A DNA stretch of 64,000 nucleotides from the NCBI RefSeq assembly GCF_018139985.1, contig NZ_JAGSOU010000011.1:1-64000 (forward strand), read 5' to 3'. The DNA is from Actibacterium sp. MT2.3-13A. Its GTDB lineage: Bacteria; Pseudomonadota; Alphaproteobacteria; Rhodobacterales; Rhodobacteraceae. The notes below the pieces were generated by a model. That model saw only the letters and a program-made list of their open reading frames with translations, did not search any database and had not been told where the DNA came from. The stretch's first letter is position 1; every line of letters begins with the position of its first letter. This document shows positions 18,102-26,656 of this stretch, piece after piece. The translations under genes and the position numbers were made by a program.

Positions 18102-18793
18102 TCCGCCGCCCTCCGGCGGTGGTCCGATTCGATCCGCCCGTCGGCCAGCCGCACGACGCGGTCGCAGCGTTCGGCCAGTTCGGGCGCGTGGGTGACCAGC
18201 ACCAGCGTCGCGCCGTGGCGGTCGCGCAGACCGAAGAGCATCTCCATGATCGCCGCGCCATTGGCGGCGTCAAGATTGCCGGTCGGCTCATCCGCCAGCA
18301 GGATGTCGGGCCGGGGCGCGGCGGCGCGCGCCAGCGCCACGCGCTGCTGCTCGCCCCCCGACAACTGGGCCGGGTAATGGTCCATCCGCGCCGTCAGCCC
18401 CACCGCGCGCAGTTCATCGGCGGCGCGGTCGAAGGCGTCGCGGTGGCCCGCCAGCTCCAGCGGGGTTGCGACATTTTCCAGCGCGGTCATGGTGGGAATC
18501 AGGTGGAAAGACTGGAACACCACGCCCATATGTTGCCGGCGGAACCGGGCGAGCTGATCCTCGTTCATCGCGGTCAGGTCATGGCCCCGCGCCAGGACGG
18601 AACCCGACGTGGCACGTTCCAGCCCGCCCATGAGCATGAGGAGAGAGGACTTGCCCGACCCCGAAGGCCCCACCAGCCCCAGCGTTTCGCCCGCCCCAAC
18701 CACCAGCGTGATGCCGTGCAGGATCTCCACCGGCCCGGCATTGCCCTGCAGGTTGAGGGTGACGTCTTTCAGCGACAGGATCGGATCGGTCAT
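18098..18793 (-). CDS. ybbA: YbbA-like ABC ATPase
   Basis: 231-residue ATPase of the LolD/MacB/YbbA group. GPSGSGKSSLL is Walker A (about residues 40-50), VVFQSFHLIPTM holds the Q-loop, LSGGEQQRVALARA is the signature, [12 protein letters not shown] is Walker B, and LVTHAPELA has the switch histidine. The start at 18793 is chosen because it aligns with family N termini; the longer ORF would overlap the divergent esterase gene. Translationally coupled to ybbP (ATGA). Confidence 0.9.
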   Translation of the reverse strand: MTDPILSLKDVTLNLQGNAGPVEILHGITLVVGAGETLGLVGPSGSGKSSLLMLMGGLERATSGSVLARGHDLTAMNEDQLARFRRQHMGVVFQSFHLIPTMTALENVATPLELAGHRDAFDRAADELRAVGLTARMDHYPAQLSGGEQQRVALARAAAPRPDILLADEPTGNLDAANGAAIMEMLFGLRDRHGATLVLVTHAPELAERCDRVVRLADGRIESDHRRRAAE

Positions 18794-18821
18794 CTCGGGC
18801 CTTCGGTCATGGGCGTCTCTC

Positions 18822-19484
18822 CTGCGATATGGGGCCCTGCGGCGCGCGGGCAAGCTGGCGGCGCTGGCCACCGTCACCATAGCCGCCGCCCCGGCGCTTG
18901 CCGGGCCGGTCACCATCGCCGCCCTCGGTGACAGCCTGACGCAGGGCTACGGGCTGATCGAGCAGGACGGCTTCGTGCCGCAGTTGCAGGATTGGCTGCG
19001 CGCGCGGGGCGAGGACGTTCTGGTAATCAACGCGGGCGTTTCGGGCGACACCACCGCCGGCGGTTTGTCGCGCGTGGGCTGGACGCTGGAGGATCCGCGA
19101 GTGGCGGCGATGATCGTGGCGCTGGGCGGCAACGACCTTTTGCGCGGGATCGACCCGGACGTGTCGCGCGCCAACCTCAAGGGCATTCTTGAGGCCGCGC
19201 AGGCGAAAGATGTCCCGGTGCTGCTGGTGGGGCTGAACGCGCCCGGGAATTACGGGCCGGACTACAAGGCCGCCTTCGACGCCCTCTACCCGGAACTGGC
19301 CGGGCAATTCGGCGCGCTCTATTACCCCAGCTTCTTCAATGCTCTGAACGCCCATTCCGACGATCCGGGGGCGATGGCGAAATACTTGCAGCCCGACGGC
19401 ATTCACCCCAACGACGCGGGCGTGGCGCTGATCGTGGAGGACATGGGACCGATGGTGCTGGACCTGATCGGGCGCACCCGCTGA
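18822..19484 (+). CDS. tesA: TesA-like arylesterase/lysophospholipase, start codon unclear
   Basis: SGNH-hydrolase of about 215-220 residues. Block I is AALGDSLTQGYG with the catalytic serine, block III contains VALGGNDLLRG, and block V is PDGIHPNDAG with the Asp/His pair. A signal peptide (LAALATVTIAAAPALA) precedes it, so it is periplasmic, acting on acyl esters. No in-frame ATG, GTG or TTG exists between the divergent ybbA start and the signal peptide; CTG at 18822 or 18837 is the best available. An ATG at 18809 is in another frame, so a start-site indel is possible. The ybbA/tesA pairing is conserved with E. coli. Confidence 0.8.
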   Translation: MRYGALRRAGKLAALATVTIAAAPALAGPVTIAALGDSLTQGYGLIEQDGFVPQLQDWLRARGEDVLVINAGVSGDTTAGGLSRVGWTLEDPRVAAMIVALGGNDLLRGIDPDVSRANLKGILEAAQAKDVPVLLVGLNAPGNYGPDYKAAFDALYPELAGQFGALYYPSFFNALNAHSDDPGAMAKYLQPDGIHPNDAGVALIVEDMGPMVLDLIGRTR

Positions 19485-21520
19485 TCACCACCTCAGCCCG
19501 AAGCGCAGCGCGTCGTAGATCCCTGCGTGGATATTGCGCGAGGCGACCGCGTCGCCGATCCGGTAGAGGGTGAAGCCGCCCTGCGGGTTGCGCACCGGGA
19601 ACGGATCGCCGTCGCCAATGAGCGCCGGGTAATCGACGGCACCGAGGTTCCGGCTGAGCGGTTTCAGCGCGAAATAGAGCGCGTCCAGCGGGCGCGTGCC
19701 GTGTTCTACCACCACCTGGTCAACACGCCGCTCCTCGACCCATTCCTGAGCGAAATCCGAGCCGAGGCTGACCACCAGTTCGTTGCCCTCGCACCGCACG
19801 GCCCTTACCCGGGTGTTGATCGTCACCCGCGCGCCGGTCTCGTGAAAGGCGCGCATGTAGGGGACGTGGTTCATGCCCCCCATCTCGGGGGCGAAGAAAC
19901 GTTCGGGGCTGACCAGCTCCAGTGCAGCGCCCGCGCGCGCGATCACCTCGGCCGCGCTCATCCCCGGATGGCCGCCATTGTCGTCATAGAGAAGAACGCG
20001 TGCCGCCGGCTTCGCCGCGCCGGACAGGATATCCCAGCTTGAAACGGTCAGATCGTCGCCTTCCACTTCGGGCGGCTGCGGCAGCCCGCCGGTGGCGATG
20101 ACCACGACATCGGGCTTTTCTGCCAGCACGTCGCCCGCCTCGGCATAGCGGTTGTAGCGGATCGCGACACCCAGCCGGTCCAGCTCGGCCAGCCGCCAGT
20201 CCACGATCCCGGCCAGTTCCCGCCGCCGGGGGTTCGCGGTCAGCAGGGCGATCTGCCCGCCGGCCCGGTCGGCGGCCTCGAACACCGTCACGGCGTGCCC
20301 GCGCTCGGCCGCAACCCGGGCGGCCTCCAGCCCGGCCGGTCCCGCCCCCACCACGACCACCCGCCTCAGCGCCCCGGCCCGCGGGATCACATGCGGGATC
20401 TTCGCCTCGCGCCCGGTGGCCGCGTTGTGGATGCACAGCGCCTCGCCCCCCTCGTAGATGCGATCGAGGCAATAGGTGGCGCCGACGCAGGGGCGGATGC
20501 GCGCCTCCTGCCCCGCCGCGACCCTGGCCGCGATATGCGGGTCGGCGATATGGGCGCGCGTCATCCCCACCATGTCCAGCTTGCCGCTGGCCACCGCGTG
20601 CCGCGCCGTCGCCACATCCGCGATTTTCGCGGCGTGGAAGACGGGGAAACCCGTGGCCTGCCGCACCTCGCCCGCGAAATCCAGATGCGGGGCGCTGGCC
20701 ATGCCCTGAACCGGGATCACGCGGATCAGCTCGGCGTCCGAGGCCACGCGGCCCCGGATGAGGTTGATGAAATCGAACTTGCCGGACCGCGCGATCCGCC
20801 GGGCGATCTCCACCCCCTCTTCGCGGCTCAGCCCCTTGTCGAAATCCTCGTCCGCGACCATGCGGATGCCGACGATGAAATCGGGCCCCACCGCCGCGCG
20901 CACCGCGTCGATGACCGCCCAGGTAAAGCGCAGCCGGTTGTCGAGGCTGCCGCCCCATTCGTCCCCGCGGCGGTTCTGGTAGGGCGACCAGAAGGCATCC
21001 ATCAGGTGGCCGTAGGCCTCGAACTCGATCCCATCCAGACCGGCCGCCTGCATCCGCTGCGCGGCGGCGGCGTAATCGGCGACGATGCGGGCGATGTCCC
21101 AGTCCTCCATCTCCTTGGGAAAGGCGCGGTGGGCGGGCTCGCGCACCGGCGAGGGGGCGAGGACCGGCAGCCAGTCGCCCTTGTTCCACCCCGTGCGCCA
21201 GCCCAGATGCGTCAGCTGGATCATCACCGCCGCGCCGCGTTCATGGCAGGCATCGGCGAGGTCCCGCATCCAGGGCACGATCTCGTCGCGATAGGCATGC
21301 AGGTTGCCAAACGCCTCCGGGCTGTCGGGCGACACGACCGCGGAACCGGCAGTCATGGTCAGGGCGATGCCCCCCTGGCCTTTTCGGCGTGATAGAGGCG
21401 GTATCTTTCCTTCGGCAGGCCGTCCTCGGAATAGGCGGGCTCATGCGCCGTCGACATGATCCGGTTCCTCAGGGTCAGATGCTTCAGCCGATAGGGCTGC
21501 AACAGCGGATCGTTCGACAT
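19485..21520 (-). pseudogene. TMADH/DgcA-like NADH:flavin oxidoreductase, split by a frameshift
   Basis: A 678-residue flavoenzyme in two frames. The first 51 residues (from ATG 21520, with GGAGGGG upstream) hit a stop soon after a run of six C at 21370-21375; one added base restores KARGGIALTMTAGSAV and continues to 19485. Domains: OYE-type FMN barrel (about 1-340), iron-sulfur loop (Cys345, 351, 363), then FAD/NAD-type Rossmann domains starting VVVVGAGPAGLEAARVA. Similar enzymes oxidise trimethylamine, dimethylglycine, histamine or dienoyl-CoA. The second canonical cluster cysteine is alanine. The deletion may be a sequencing error in the homopolymer, since the rest is intact. Confidence 0.8.
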
Positions 21521-21624
21521 GAATCCCCTCCGTTTTCCTCTGCCGAGCGTGCGGCGCGGCACCCCTCTGGTCAACACACCGCGCATCCCCGATAAGGGGC
21601 CGGGATCACCAAGGGGACGAGAGC

Positions 21625-23031
21625 ATGGACCTCATCGAACGGCTGCGGGGCATTCTGGGCAAGGCGCATGTGCTTACCGGCAAGGATGCCGAGGGCTATG
21701 GCCGCGACTGGACGGGAAAATACACCAGCACGCCGCTGGCCGTGCTGCGCCCCGCCGACCGCGACGAGGCCGCGGCGGTGATGAAGCTGGCCAATGAGAC
21801 CGGAACGCCCGTCGTGCCGGTCGCCGGCAATACGGGCCTCGCCGGCGGCGCGCACGCCGAGGGTGCGTTGATGATCTCGCTGGAGAGGATGAACCGCATC
21901 CGCGAGATCCGCCCCGAGGCGCGCATCGCCATCGTCGAGGCCGGCGTGGTGCTGGCCAGCCTGCATGCAGCCGCCGAGGCGCAGGGCCTGATCTTTCCGC
22001 TGATCTTCGGCGCGCGCGGATCGGCCATGATCGGGGGGGTTCTGTCCACCAATGCTGGCGGCTCGAACGTGCTGCGCTACGGCAACACGCGGGCGCTGTG
22101 CCTCGGCCTGGAGGTGGTCCTGCCCGACGGACGGGTGATGGAACTGATGAGCGAACTGCACAAGGACAACACCGGCTATGACCTCAAGGACCTGTTCATC
22201 GGGGCCGAGGGCACACTGGGGCTGATCACGGCGGCGGTGCTGAAGCTCTCTCCCAAACCGCGCGCCTATGCCACCGCCATGGTGGCCGTGCCCGCGCTGT
22301 CGGACGCGCTGATCCTGCTCAACCGCCTGCAGGCGGAAACCGGCGGCGCGGTCGAGGCGTTCGAATACATGCCCGACACCTACATGGCGCGGCTGGCCAA
22401 GTGCCGCCCCGACCTGCGCCCGCCCTTCGCCGAGACCCACGCGGTAAGCATCCTTGTCGAGGTCGGCGCCACCGCCCCGCGCGACGCGATTCCGGCCGAG
22501 GATGGCAGCCTGCCGGTTGTGAACCTGCTGGAACAGGTGCTGGCCGGCATGATGGAGGAGGGCGCACTGCTGGACGCCGTGGTCGCCCGGTCCGACGCCC
22601 AGCGCGCCCAGATGTGGGAGCGGCGCGAGGCCGCGGCCGAGATCACCTTCTCCCGCCTGCCCATCGTGGACAGCGACGTGGCGCTGCCGCTGGACAAGGT
22701 GGCGACATTCGTTGAGCGGATGGAGGCCCGCCTGCCGCAGATCGACCCGCAGGCCGACACCATCACGGTGGGCCATCTGGGTGACGGCAACCTGCATTAC
22801 GCCGTCTGGCCCTCGCGCGATGACGAGGCGCTGAAGGACGCGATCCGCGAGGCGGTGGAGGACGTGGTGGCCGATCTCGGCGGCAGTTTCTCGGCCGAGC
22901 ACGGGATCGGCCTGTCGAAACTTGCCACCATGCGGCGGCGCAAGAACCCGGTCGCGCTGGAGGTGATGGGCGGCATCAAGGCGGCGCTCGACCCCAGGGG
23001 GATCATGAACCCCGGCAAGCTGCTGCCCTGA
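21625..23031 (+). CDS. FAD-binding 2-hydroxyacid dehydrogenase (GlcD/D2HGDH-like)
   Basis: 468 residues, soluble. PCMH-type FAD domain at about 35-215 (PVVPVAGNTGLAGGAH, GGVLSTNAGGSNVLRYGNTR) followed by the FAD-oxidase C domain with VGHLGDGNLHYAVWPS and the terminal SFSAEHGIGLSKLATM and NPGKLLP. It oxidises a D-2-hydroxyacid such as D-lactate, glycolate or D-2-hydroxyglutarate; the exact substrate cannot be told. A good ribosome binding site (AAGGGGACG) precedes the ATG at 21625. Divergent from the split flavoenzyme with a 104-bp gap and convergent with hemC 6 bp away. Confidence 0.87.
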   Translation: MDLIERLRGILGKAHVLTGKDAEGYGRDWTGKYTSTPLAVLRPADRDEAAAVMKLANETGTPVVPVAGNTGLAGGAHAEGALMISLERMNRIREIRPEARIAIVEAGVVLASLHAAAEAQGLIFPLIFGARGSAMIGGVLSTNAGGSNVLRYGNTRALCLGLEVVLPDGRVMELMSELHKDNTGYDLKDLFIGAEGTLGLITAAVLKLSPKPRAYATAMVAVPALSDALILLNRLQAETGGAVEAFEYMPDTYMARLAKCRPDLRPPFAETHAVSILVEVGATAPRDAIPAEDGSLPVVNLLEQVLAGMMEEGALLDAVVARSDAQRAQMWERREAAAEITFSRLPIVDSDVALPLDKVATFVERMEARLPQIDPQADTITVGHLGDGNLHYAVWPSRDDEALKDAIREAVEDVVADLGGSFSAEHGIGLSKLATMRRRKNPVALEVMGGIKAALDPRGIMNPGKLLP

Positions 23032-23037
23032 GGGGCC

Positions 23038-24000
23038 TCAGCCCCCGATGAAATCGAAGAAGCCCTCGCCCGCGCGGGCCTTCAGCCCCGCGGCAAGCGC
23101 CCGGCCCATCTCGGCCCCGTCCGCAATGGCGCCGCTCAACTCATCGGCCAGCCGTTCCGAGCCGTCGGGGCGCAGGATCTCGCCGCGCAGGCGCAGGGTG
23201 CCGCCGTCCAGCTCCGCCAGCCCGCCGATCGGCGTCTCGCAGGAGCCGTCGAGTTCGGCCAGAAACGCGCGCTCGGCCGCCAGCCGCTCGCCGGTTTCGG
23301 GGTCATGGATCGCCTCCAGCATCGCCGCCGCGCGCGCGTCGTCGCCGCGCCGCTCGATCCCGATGGCGCCCTGCGCCACGGCGGGCAGCATCTCCTCGGG
23401 CGCGATCGCGCTGCGCGGCACCTCCGCCGCCTTCAGCCGGTTCAGCCCTGCCATGGCCAGGAAGGTGGCCGCGGCCACCCCGTCCTCCAGCTTTTTCAGC
23501 CGGGTCTGCACGTTGCCGCGGAACTCCACCACCTTCAGGTCGGGGCGGTGGTTCAACAGCTGCGCGCGGCGCCGCAGGCTGGAGGTGCCCACCACGGCGC
23601 CCTCCTCCAGATCGGCCAGCCGCCCCGCCGACAGCGACACGAAGGCGTCGCGCACATCCTCGCGCGGCAGGTAGCAGTCCAGCACCAGGCCGCCGGGCTG
23701 CTCCACCGGCATGTCCTTCATCGAATGCACGGCGATGTCGATGCCCCCCGACAGCATCGCCTCTTCGATCTCCTTGGTGAACAGGCCCTTGCCGCCGATC
23801 TCCTTCAGCGGGCGGTCCGCGTCGATCATCTGGCGGTTGTCGCCGGTGGTCTTGATGACCACGATCTCGAAGGCCTCCTGCGGCAGCTCGAAGGCGGCGG
23901 CCAGCCGGTCGCGGGTCTCATGGGCCTGCGCCAGCGCCAGCGGCGAGCCGCGGGTGCCGATCTTCAGGGGCGAAGCGGGGGAAGGAAGGGTCACTGTCAT
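23038..24000 (-). CDS. hemC: hydroxymethylbilane synthase (porphobilinogen deaminase)
   Basis: 320 residues. Polymerises four porphobilinogens to hydroxymethylbilane in heme and siroheme synthesis. KIGTRGSPLALAQAHE at the N terminus, GGKGLFTKEIEEAML and VGTSSLRRRAQLL are diagnostic, and the dipyrromethane cofactor is attached to the cysteine in LDGSCETPIGG near residue 245. Divergently transcribed from hemE across 102 bp, so both heme genes may share control. The stop codon is 6 bp from that of the opposing FAD oxidase. Confidence 0.96.
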   Translation of the reverse strand: MTVTLPSPASPLKIGTRGSPLALAQAHETRDRLAAAFELPQEAFEIVVIKTTGDNRQMIDADRPLKEIGGKGLFTKEIEEAMLSGGIDIAVHSMKDMPVEQPGGLVLDCYLPREDVRDAFVSLSAGRLADLEEGAVVGTSSLRRRAQLLNHRPDLKVVEFRGNVQTRLKKLEDGVAAATFLAMAGLNRLKAAEVPRSAIAPEEMLPAVAQGAIGIERRGDDARAAAMLEAIHDPETGERLAAERAFLAELDGSCETPIGGLAELDGGTLRLRGEILRPDGSERLADELSGAIADGAEMGRALAAGLKARAGEGFFDFIGG

Positions 24001-24102
24001 GGCCTCCCTTTATCCCCGCTGCGGCGTCCTGACAACTCGGCCGATGCTTGACACCGGGTCGCAACCCGGCGACGACACGGGGGCGACCAAAGGGGGACGA
24101 AA

Positions 24103-25134
24103 ATGGCCGAGACCAAGAAACTGATGCGCGCGTTGGCAGGCGAGACCCAGGCCGTGCCGCCGGTGTGGATGATGCGCCAGGCGGGCCGCTACCTGCCCGA
24201 ATACCGCGCCACCCGCGCCAAGGCCGGCGATTTCCTGTCGCTGTGCTACACCCCCGAACTGGCGGCCGAGGTCACGCTGCAACCGATCCGCCGCTACGGC
24301 TTCGACGCGGCGATCCTGTTTGCCGACATCCTGCTGCTGCCGCAGGCGCTGGGGGCCGATCTGTGGTTCGCCGCGGGCGAGGGCCCGCGCCTCTCGACCA
24401 TCACCACGCCCGACGAGTTGAGGGCGCTGAAACCCGTCGACGCGATCCACGAGACCCTCGCCCCGGTCTACGAAACCGTCGGCATCCTGTCGCGCGAACT
24501 GCCCTCCGAGACCGCGCTGATCGGCTTCGCCGGCGCGCCCTGGACGGTGGCCACCTACATGATCGCCGGCCGCGGCACCCCCGACCAGGGCCCCGCGCAT
24601 GCGCTGAAAGAGGCCGACCGCGCCACCTTCGAGGCGCTGCTGGCGCGCATCACCGAGGGCACCGTCGAATACCTTTCGAAACAGATCGAGGCCGGCGCCG
24701 AGGTTGTGAAGCTCTTCGACAGCTGGGCCGGATCGCTCAAGGGCGCGGATTTCGACCGCTACGCGATGGAACCTGCCAAACAGATCATCGCCGCGCTGAA
24801 AGAGCGTCACCCGGGCATCCCGGTCATCGCCTTCCCTCGCGGCGCGGGAGAGAAATATGTGGGCTTCGCCAGGGCGACCGGCGCCGATTGCGTCGCTCTC
24901 GACAATTCGGTTCCCGCCGAATGGGCGGCGGAACATGTGCAGGTGGACGGCTGCGTGCAGGGCAATCTCGACCCGCGGCACATGGTCACCGGCGGCCAGG
25001 ACCTGATCGACGAGACCCGCCGCATCGTCCGCGCTTTCTCCAAGGGCCCGCATATCTTCAACCTCGGCCACGGCATCACGCCGGACGCCGATCCCGACAA
25101 CGTGCAGCTCATGCTGGACACGATCCGGGGCTGA
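24103..25134 (+). CDS. hemE: uroporphyrinogen decarboxylase
   Basis: 343 residues. Removes four acetate carboxyls from uroporphyrinogen III to give coproporphyrinogen III. The signature [17 protein letters not shown] occurs near residue 22, and [14 protein letters not shown] near 145 is the second family block. Strong ribosome binding site (GGGGGA) 9 nt before the ATG. Opposite hemC and facing hemF, so three consecutive heme genes lie together in alternating orientations. A copy of the CCTTCTTCTTGG element begins 8 nt after the stop. Confidence 0.96.
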   Translation: MAETKKLMRALAGETQAVPPVWMMRQAGRYLPEYRATRAKAGDFLSLCYTPELAAEVTLQPIRRYGFDAAILFADILLLPQALGADLWFAAGEGPRLSTITTPDELRALKPVDAIHETLAPVYETVGILSRELPSETALIGFAGAPWTVATYMIAGRGTPDQGPAHALKEADRATFEALLARITEGTVEYLSKQIEAGAEVVKLFDSWAGSLKGADFDRYAMEPAKQIIAALKERHPGIPVIAFPRGAGEKYVGFARATGADCVALDNSVPAEWAAEHVQVDGCVQGNLDPRHMVTGGQDLIDETRRIVRAFSKGPHIFNLGHGITPDADPDNVQLMLDTIRG

Positions 25135-25141
25135 CCCGTCC

Positions 25142-25170
25142 CCTTCTTCTTGGCGGAAATACTCCCGCCG
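25142..25170 (+). repeat. interspersed element, copy B
   Basis: CCTTCTTCTTGG, then CGG, then AAATACTCCCG and CCG, between the convergent 3' ends of hemE and hemF. Next to it (25179-25200) is a perfect hairpin, GCGCCGCGC-ATTC-GCGCGGCGC, and a second smaller one follows. The whole 109-bp convergent gap holds only these structures. Confidence 0.7.
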
Positions 25171-25243
25171 GAGGCACCGCGCCGCGCATTCGCGCGGCGC
25201 AAACGATGGCAGCGCGCCGCAAGGCGCTCCTGTTACCGGCGGA

Positions 25244-26134
25244 TCAGACCCACTTGGCCATCGGCGGCAGGCTCATCAGCACCGCATTGGCGTCGTGGCC
25301 GGTCTCCAGCCCGAACTTGGTGCCCCGGTCATAGACCAGGTTGTATTCGGCATAGAGCCCGCGGTGGATCAGCTGGGCGTCCTTGTCCGCCTCGGTCCAG
25401 GGGGTGTTGCGCCGCCGCTCCGTGATCGGCACGAAGGCCGGCAGGAAGGCGCGGCCGACGTCCTGAATGAAGGCGAAATCCGCCTCCCAGTCGCCGGTGT
25501 TGTGATCGTCGAGGAAGATACCCCCCACGCCCCGCGCGCGGTGGCGGTGGGGGACGTAGAAATACTCGTCCGCCCAGGCCTTGAAGCGCGGGTAATAGGC
25601 CGGGTCGTGCCTGTCGCAATATTCCTTCTGCACGGCGTGGAAATGGGCGGTGTCCTCGTCATATTCGATGCAGGGGTTCAGGTCAGAGCCGCCGCCGAAC
25701 CACCAGGCGCCGGGCGTCCAGAACATCCGGGTGTTCATGTGCACCGCCGGCGTGTGCGGGTTCTGCATATGCGCCACCAGCGAGATGCCCGAGGCCCAGA
25801 ACCGCGGGTCGCTCTCCATCCCCGGCTTGCCGCGCGCGGCCATCGCCTTCTGCGCGCGCTCGCCCAGCTTTCCGTAGACGGTGGAGACATTGACCCCCAC
25901 CTTCTCGAACACCCGGCCGCCGCGCATCACGCTCATCAGACCGCCGCCCGCGTCCGAGCCGTCCTCGGAGCTGCGTTTCGTCTCTGTCACCTCGAAACGG
26001 CCGGCGGGGCGGTCGGCAAACGGCCCCTCGGCCTGGCTGTCCTCCAGCGCCTCGAAGGCGGCGACGATATCGTCGCGCAGCTGCCGGAACCAGGCGCTTG
26101 CGCGGGCCTTGCGGTCATCGAACGGGTCGGTCAT
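25244..26134 (-). CDS. hemF: oxygen-dependent coproporphyrinogen III oxidase
   Basis: 296 residues, cytoplasmic. Uses O2 to convert coproporphyrinogen III to protoporphyrinogen IX. Conserved blocks: MRGGRVFEKVGVNVS, NPHTPAVHMNTRMFW, WWFGGGSDLNPC and FFYVPHRHRARGVGGIF-type sequence (here EYFYVPHRHRARGVGGIF). It complements the oxygen-independent HemN at 41979, giving the cell an aerobic and an anaerobic route. The start at 26134 is the natural N terminus MTDPFDDRK. Divergent from a small lipoprotein gene. Confidence 0.96.
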   Translation of the reverse strand: MTDPFDDRKARASAWFRQLRDDIVAAFEALEDSQAEGPFADRPAGRFEVTETKRSSEDGSDAGGGLMSVMRGGRVFEKVGVNVSTVYGKLGERAQKAMAARGKPGMESDPRFWASGISLVAHMQNPHTPAVHMNTRMFWTPGAWWFGGGSDLNPCIEYDEDTAHFHAVQKEYCDRHDPAYYPRFKAWADEYFYVPHRHRARGVGGIFLDDHNTGDWEADFAFIQDVGRAFLPAFVPITERRRNTPWTEADKDAQLIHRGLYAEYNLVYDRGTKFGLETGHDANAVLMSLPPMAKWV

Positions 26135-26259
26135 GCGGGTCTCCTTCGGTCTTGGGCGGTGGCCTAGCAGGTTTGGCGAAACCTCGCCAGCGCGCTTTGT
26201 GATCGAGGTGCGCGGGCGTATATCTGGGAGGGACCCGCGCCCCGAGGAGGACCCCGCCC

Positions 26260-26652
26260 ATGCGCCGCCTGATCCTGCTTCTTGTGCTGCCGCTGGCCGC
26301 CTGCGCCACGCCGCGCCAGCAATGCGAAAGCGCGGCGACGCAGGATCTTCGGATCATCGACGCGCTGATCGTGGAGACCGAACAGAACATCGCCCGCGGC
26401 TACCGGCTGGAGCGCGAGACCACGACCCGGCCGCGGCTGACCTTCTGCTACGCCGGCCACCCCTACCGGCGCGAACGCTTCGGCATGGTTTTCTGCAACA
26501 CCACCGAAACCGTCGTCACCGAGCGCCCCGTCGCCATCGACCTGAAGGCCGAGCGCGCCAAGCTGGCCTCGCTGAAGGCAAAGCGCCCCGAGGCCGCGCA
26601 GCGCGCGGCGCGCGCGCTGGCCGCCTGCCGGGACCAGTTTCCCGAAGGCTAG
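26260..26652 (+). CDS. small lipoprotein, unknown function
   Basis: 130 residues. The N terminus MRRLILLLVLPLAACATPRQ has a type II signal peptide with lipobox LAAC (cysteine at residue 15), so it is predicted to be lipid-anchored. The mature part is helical, rich in Glu, Arg and Ala, and has four further cysteines that could form disulfides in the periplasm. I do not recognise a named family. A good ribosome binding site (GAGGAGGA) is present. It stops 4 bp from the opposing SDR gene. Confidence 0.75.
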   Translation: MRRLILLLVLPLAACATPRQQCESAATQDLRIIDALIVETEQNIARGYRLERETTTRPRLTFCYAGHPYRRERFGMVFCNTTETVVTERPVAIDLKAERAKLASLKAKRPEAAQRAARALAACRDQFPEG

Positions 26653-26656
26653 AAGG

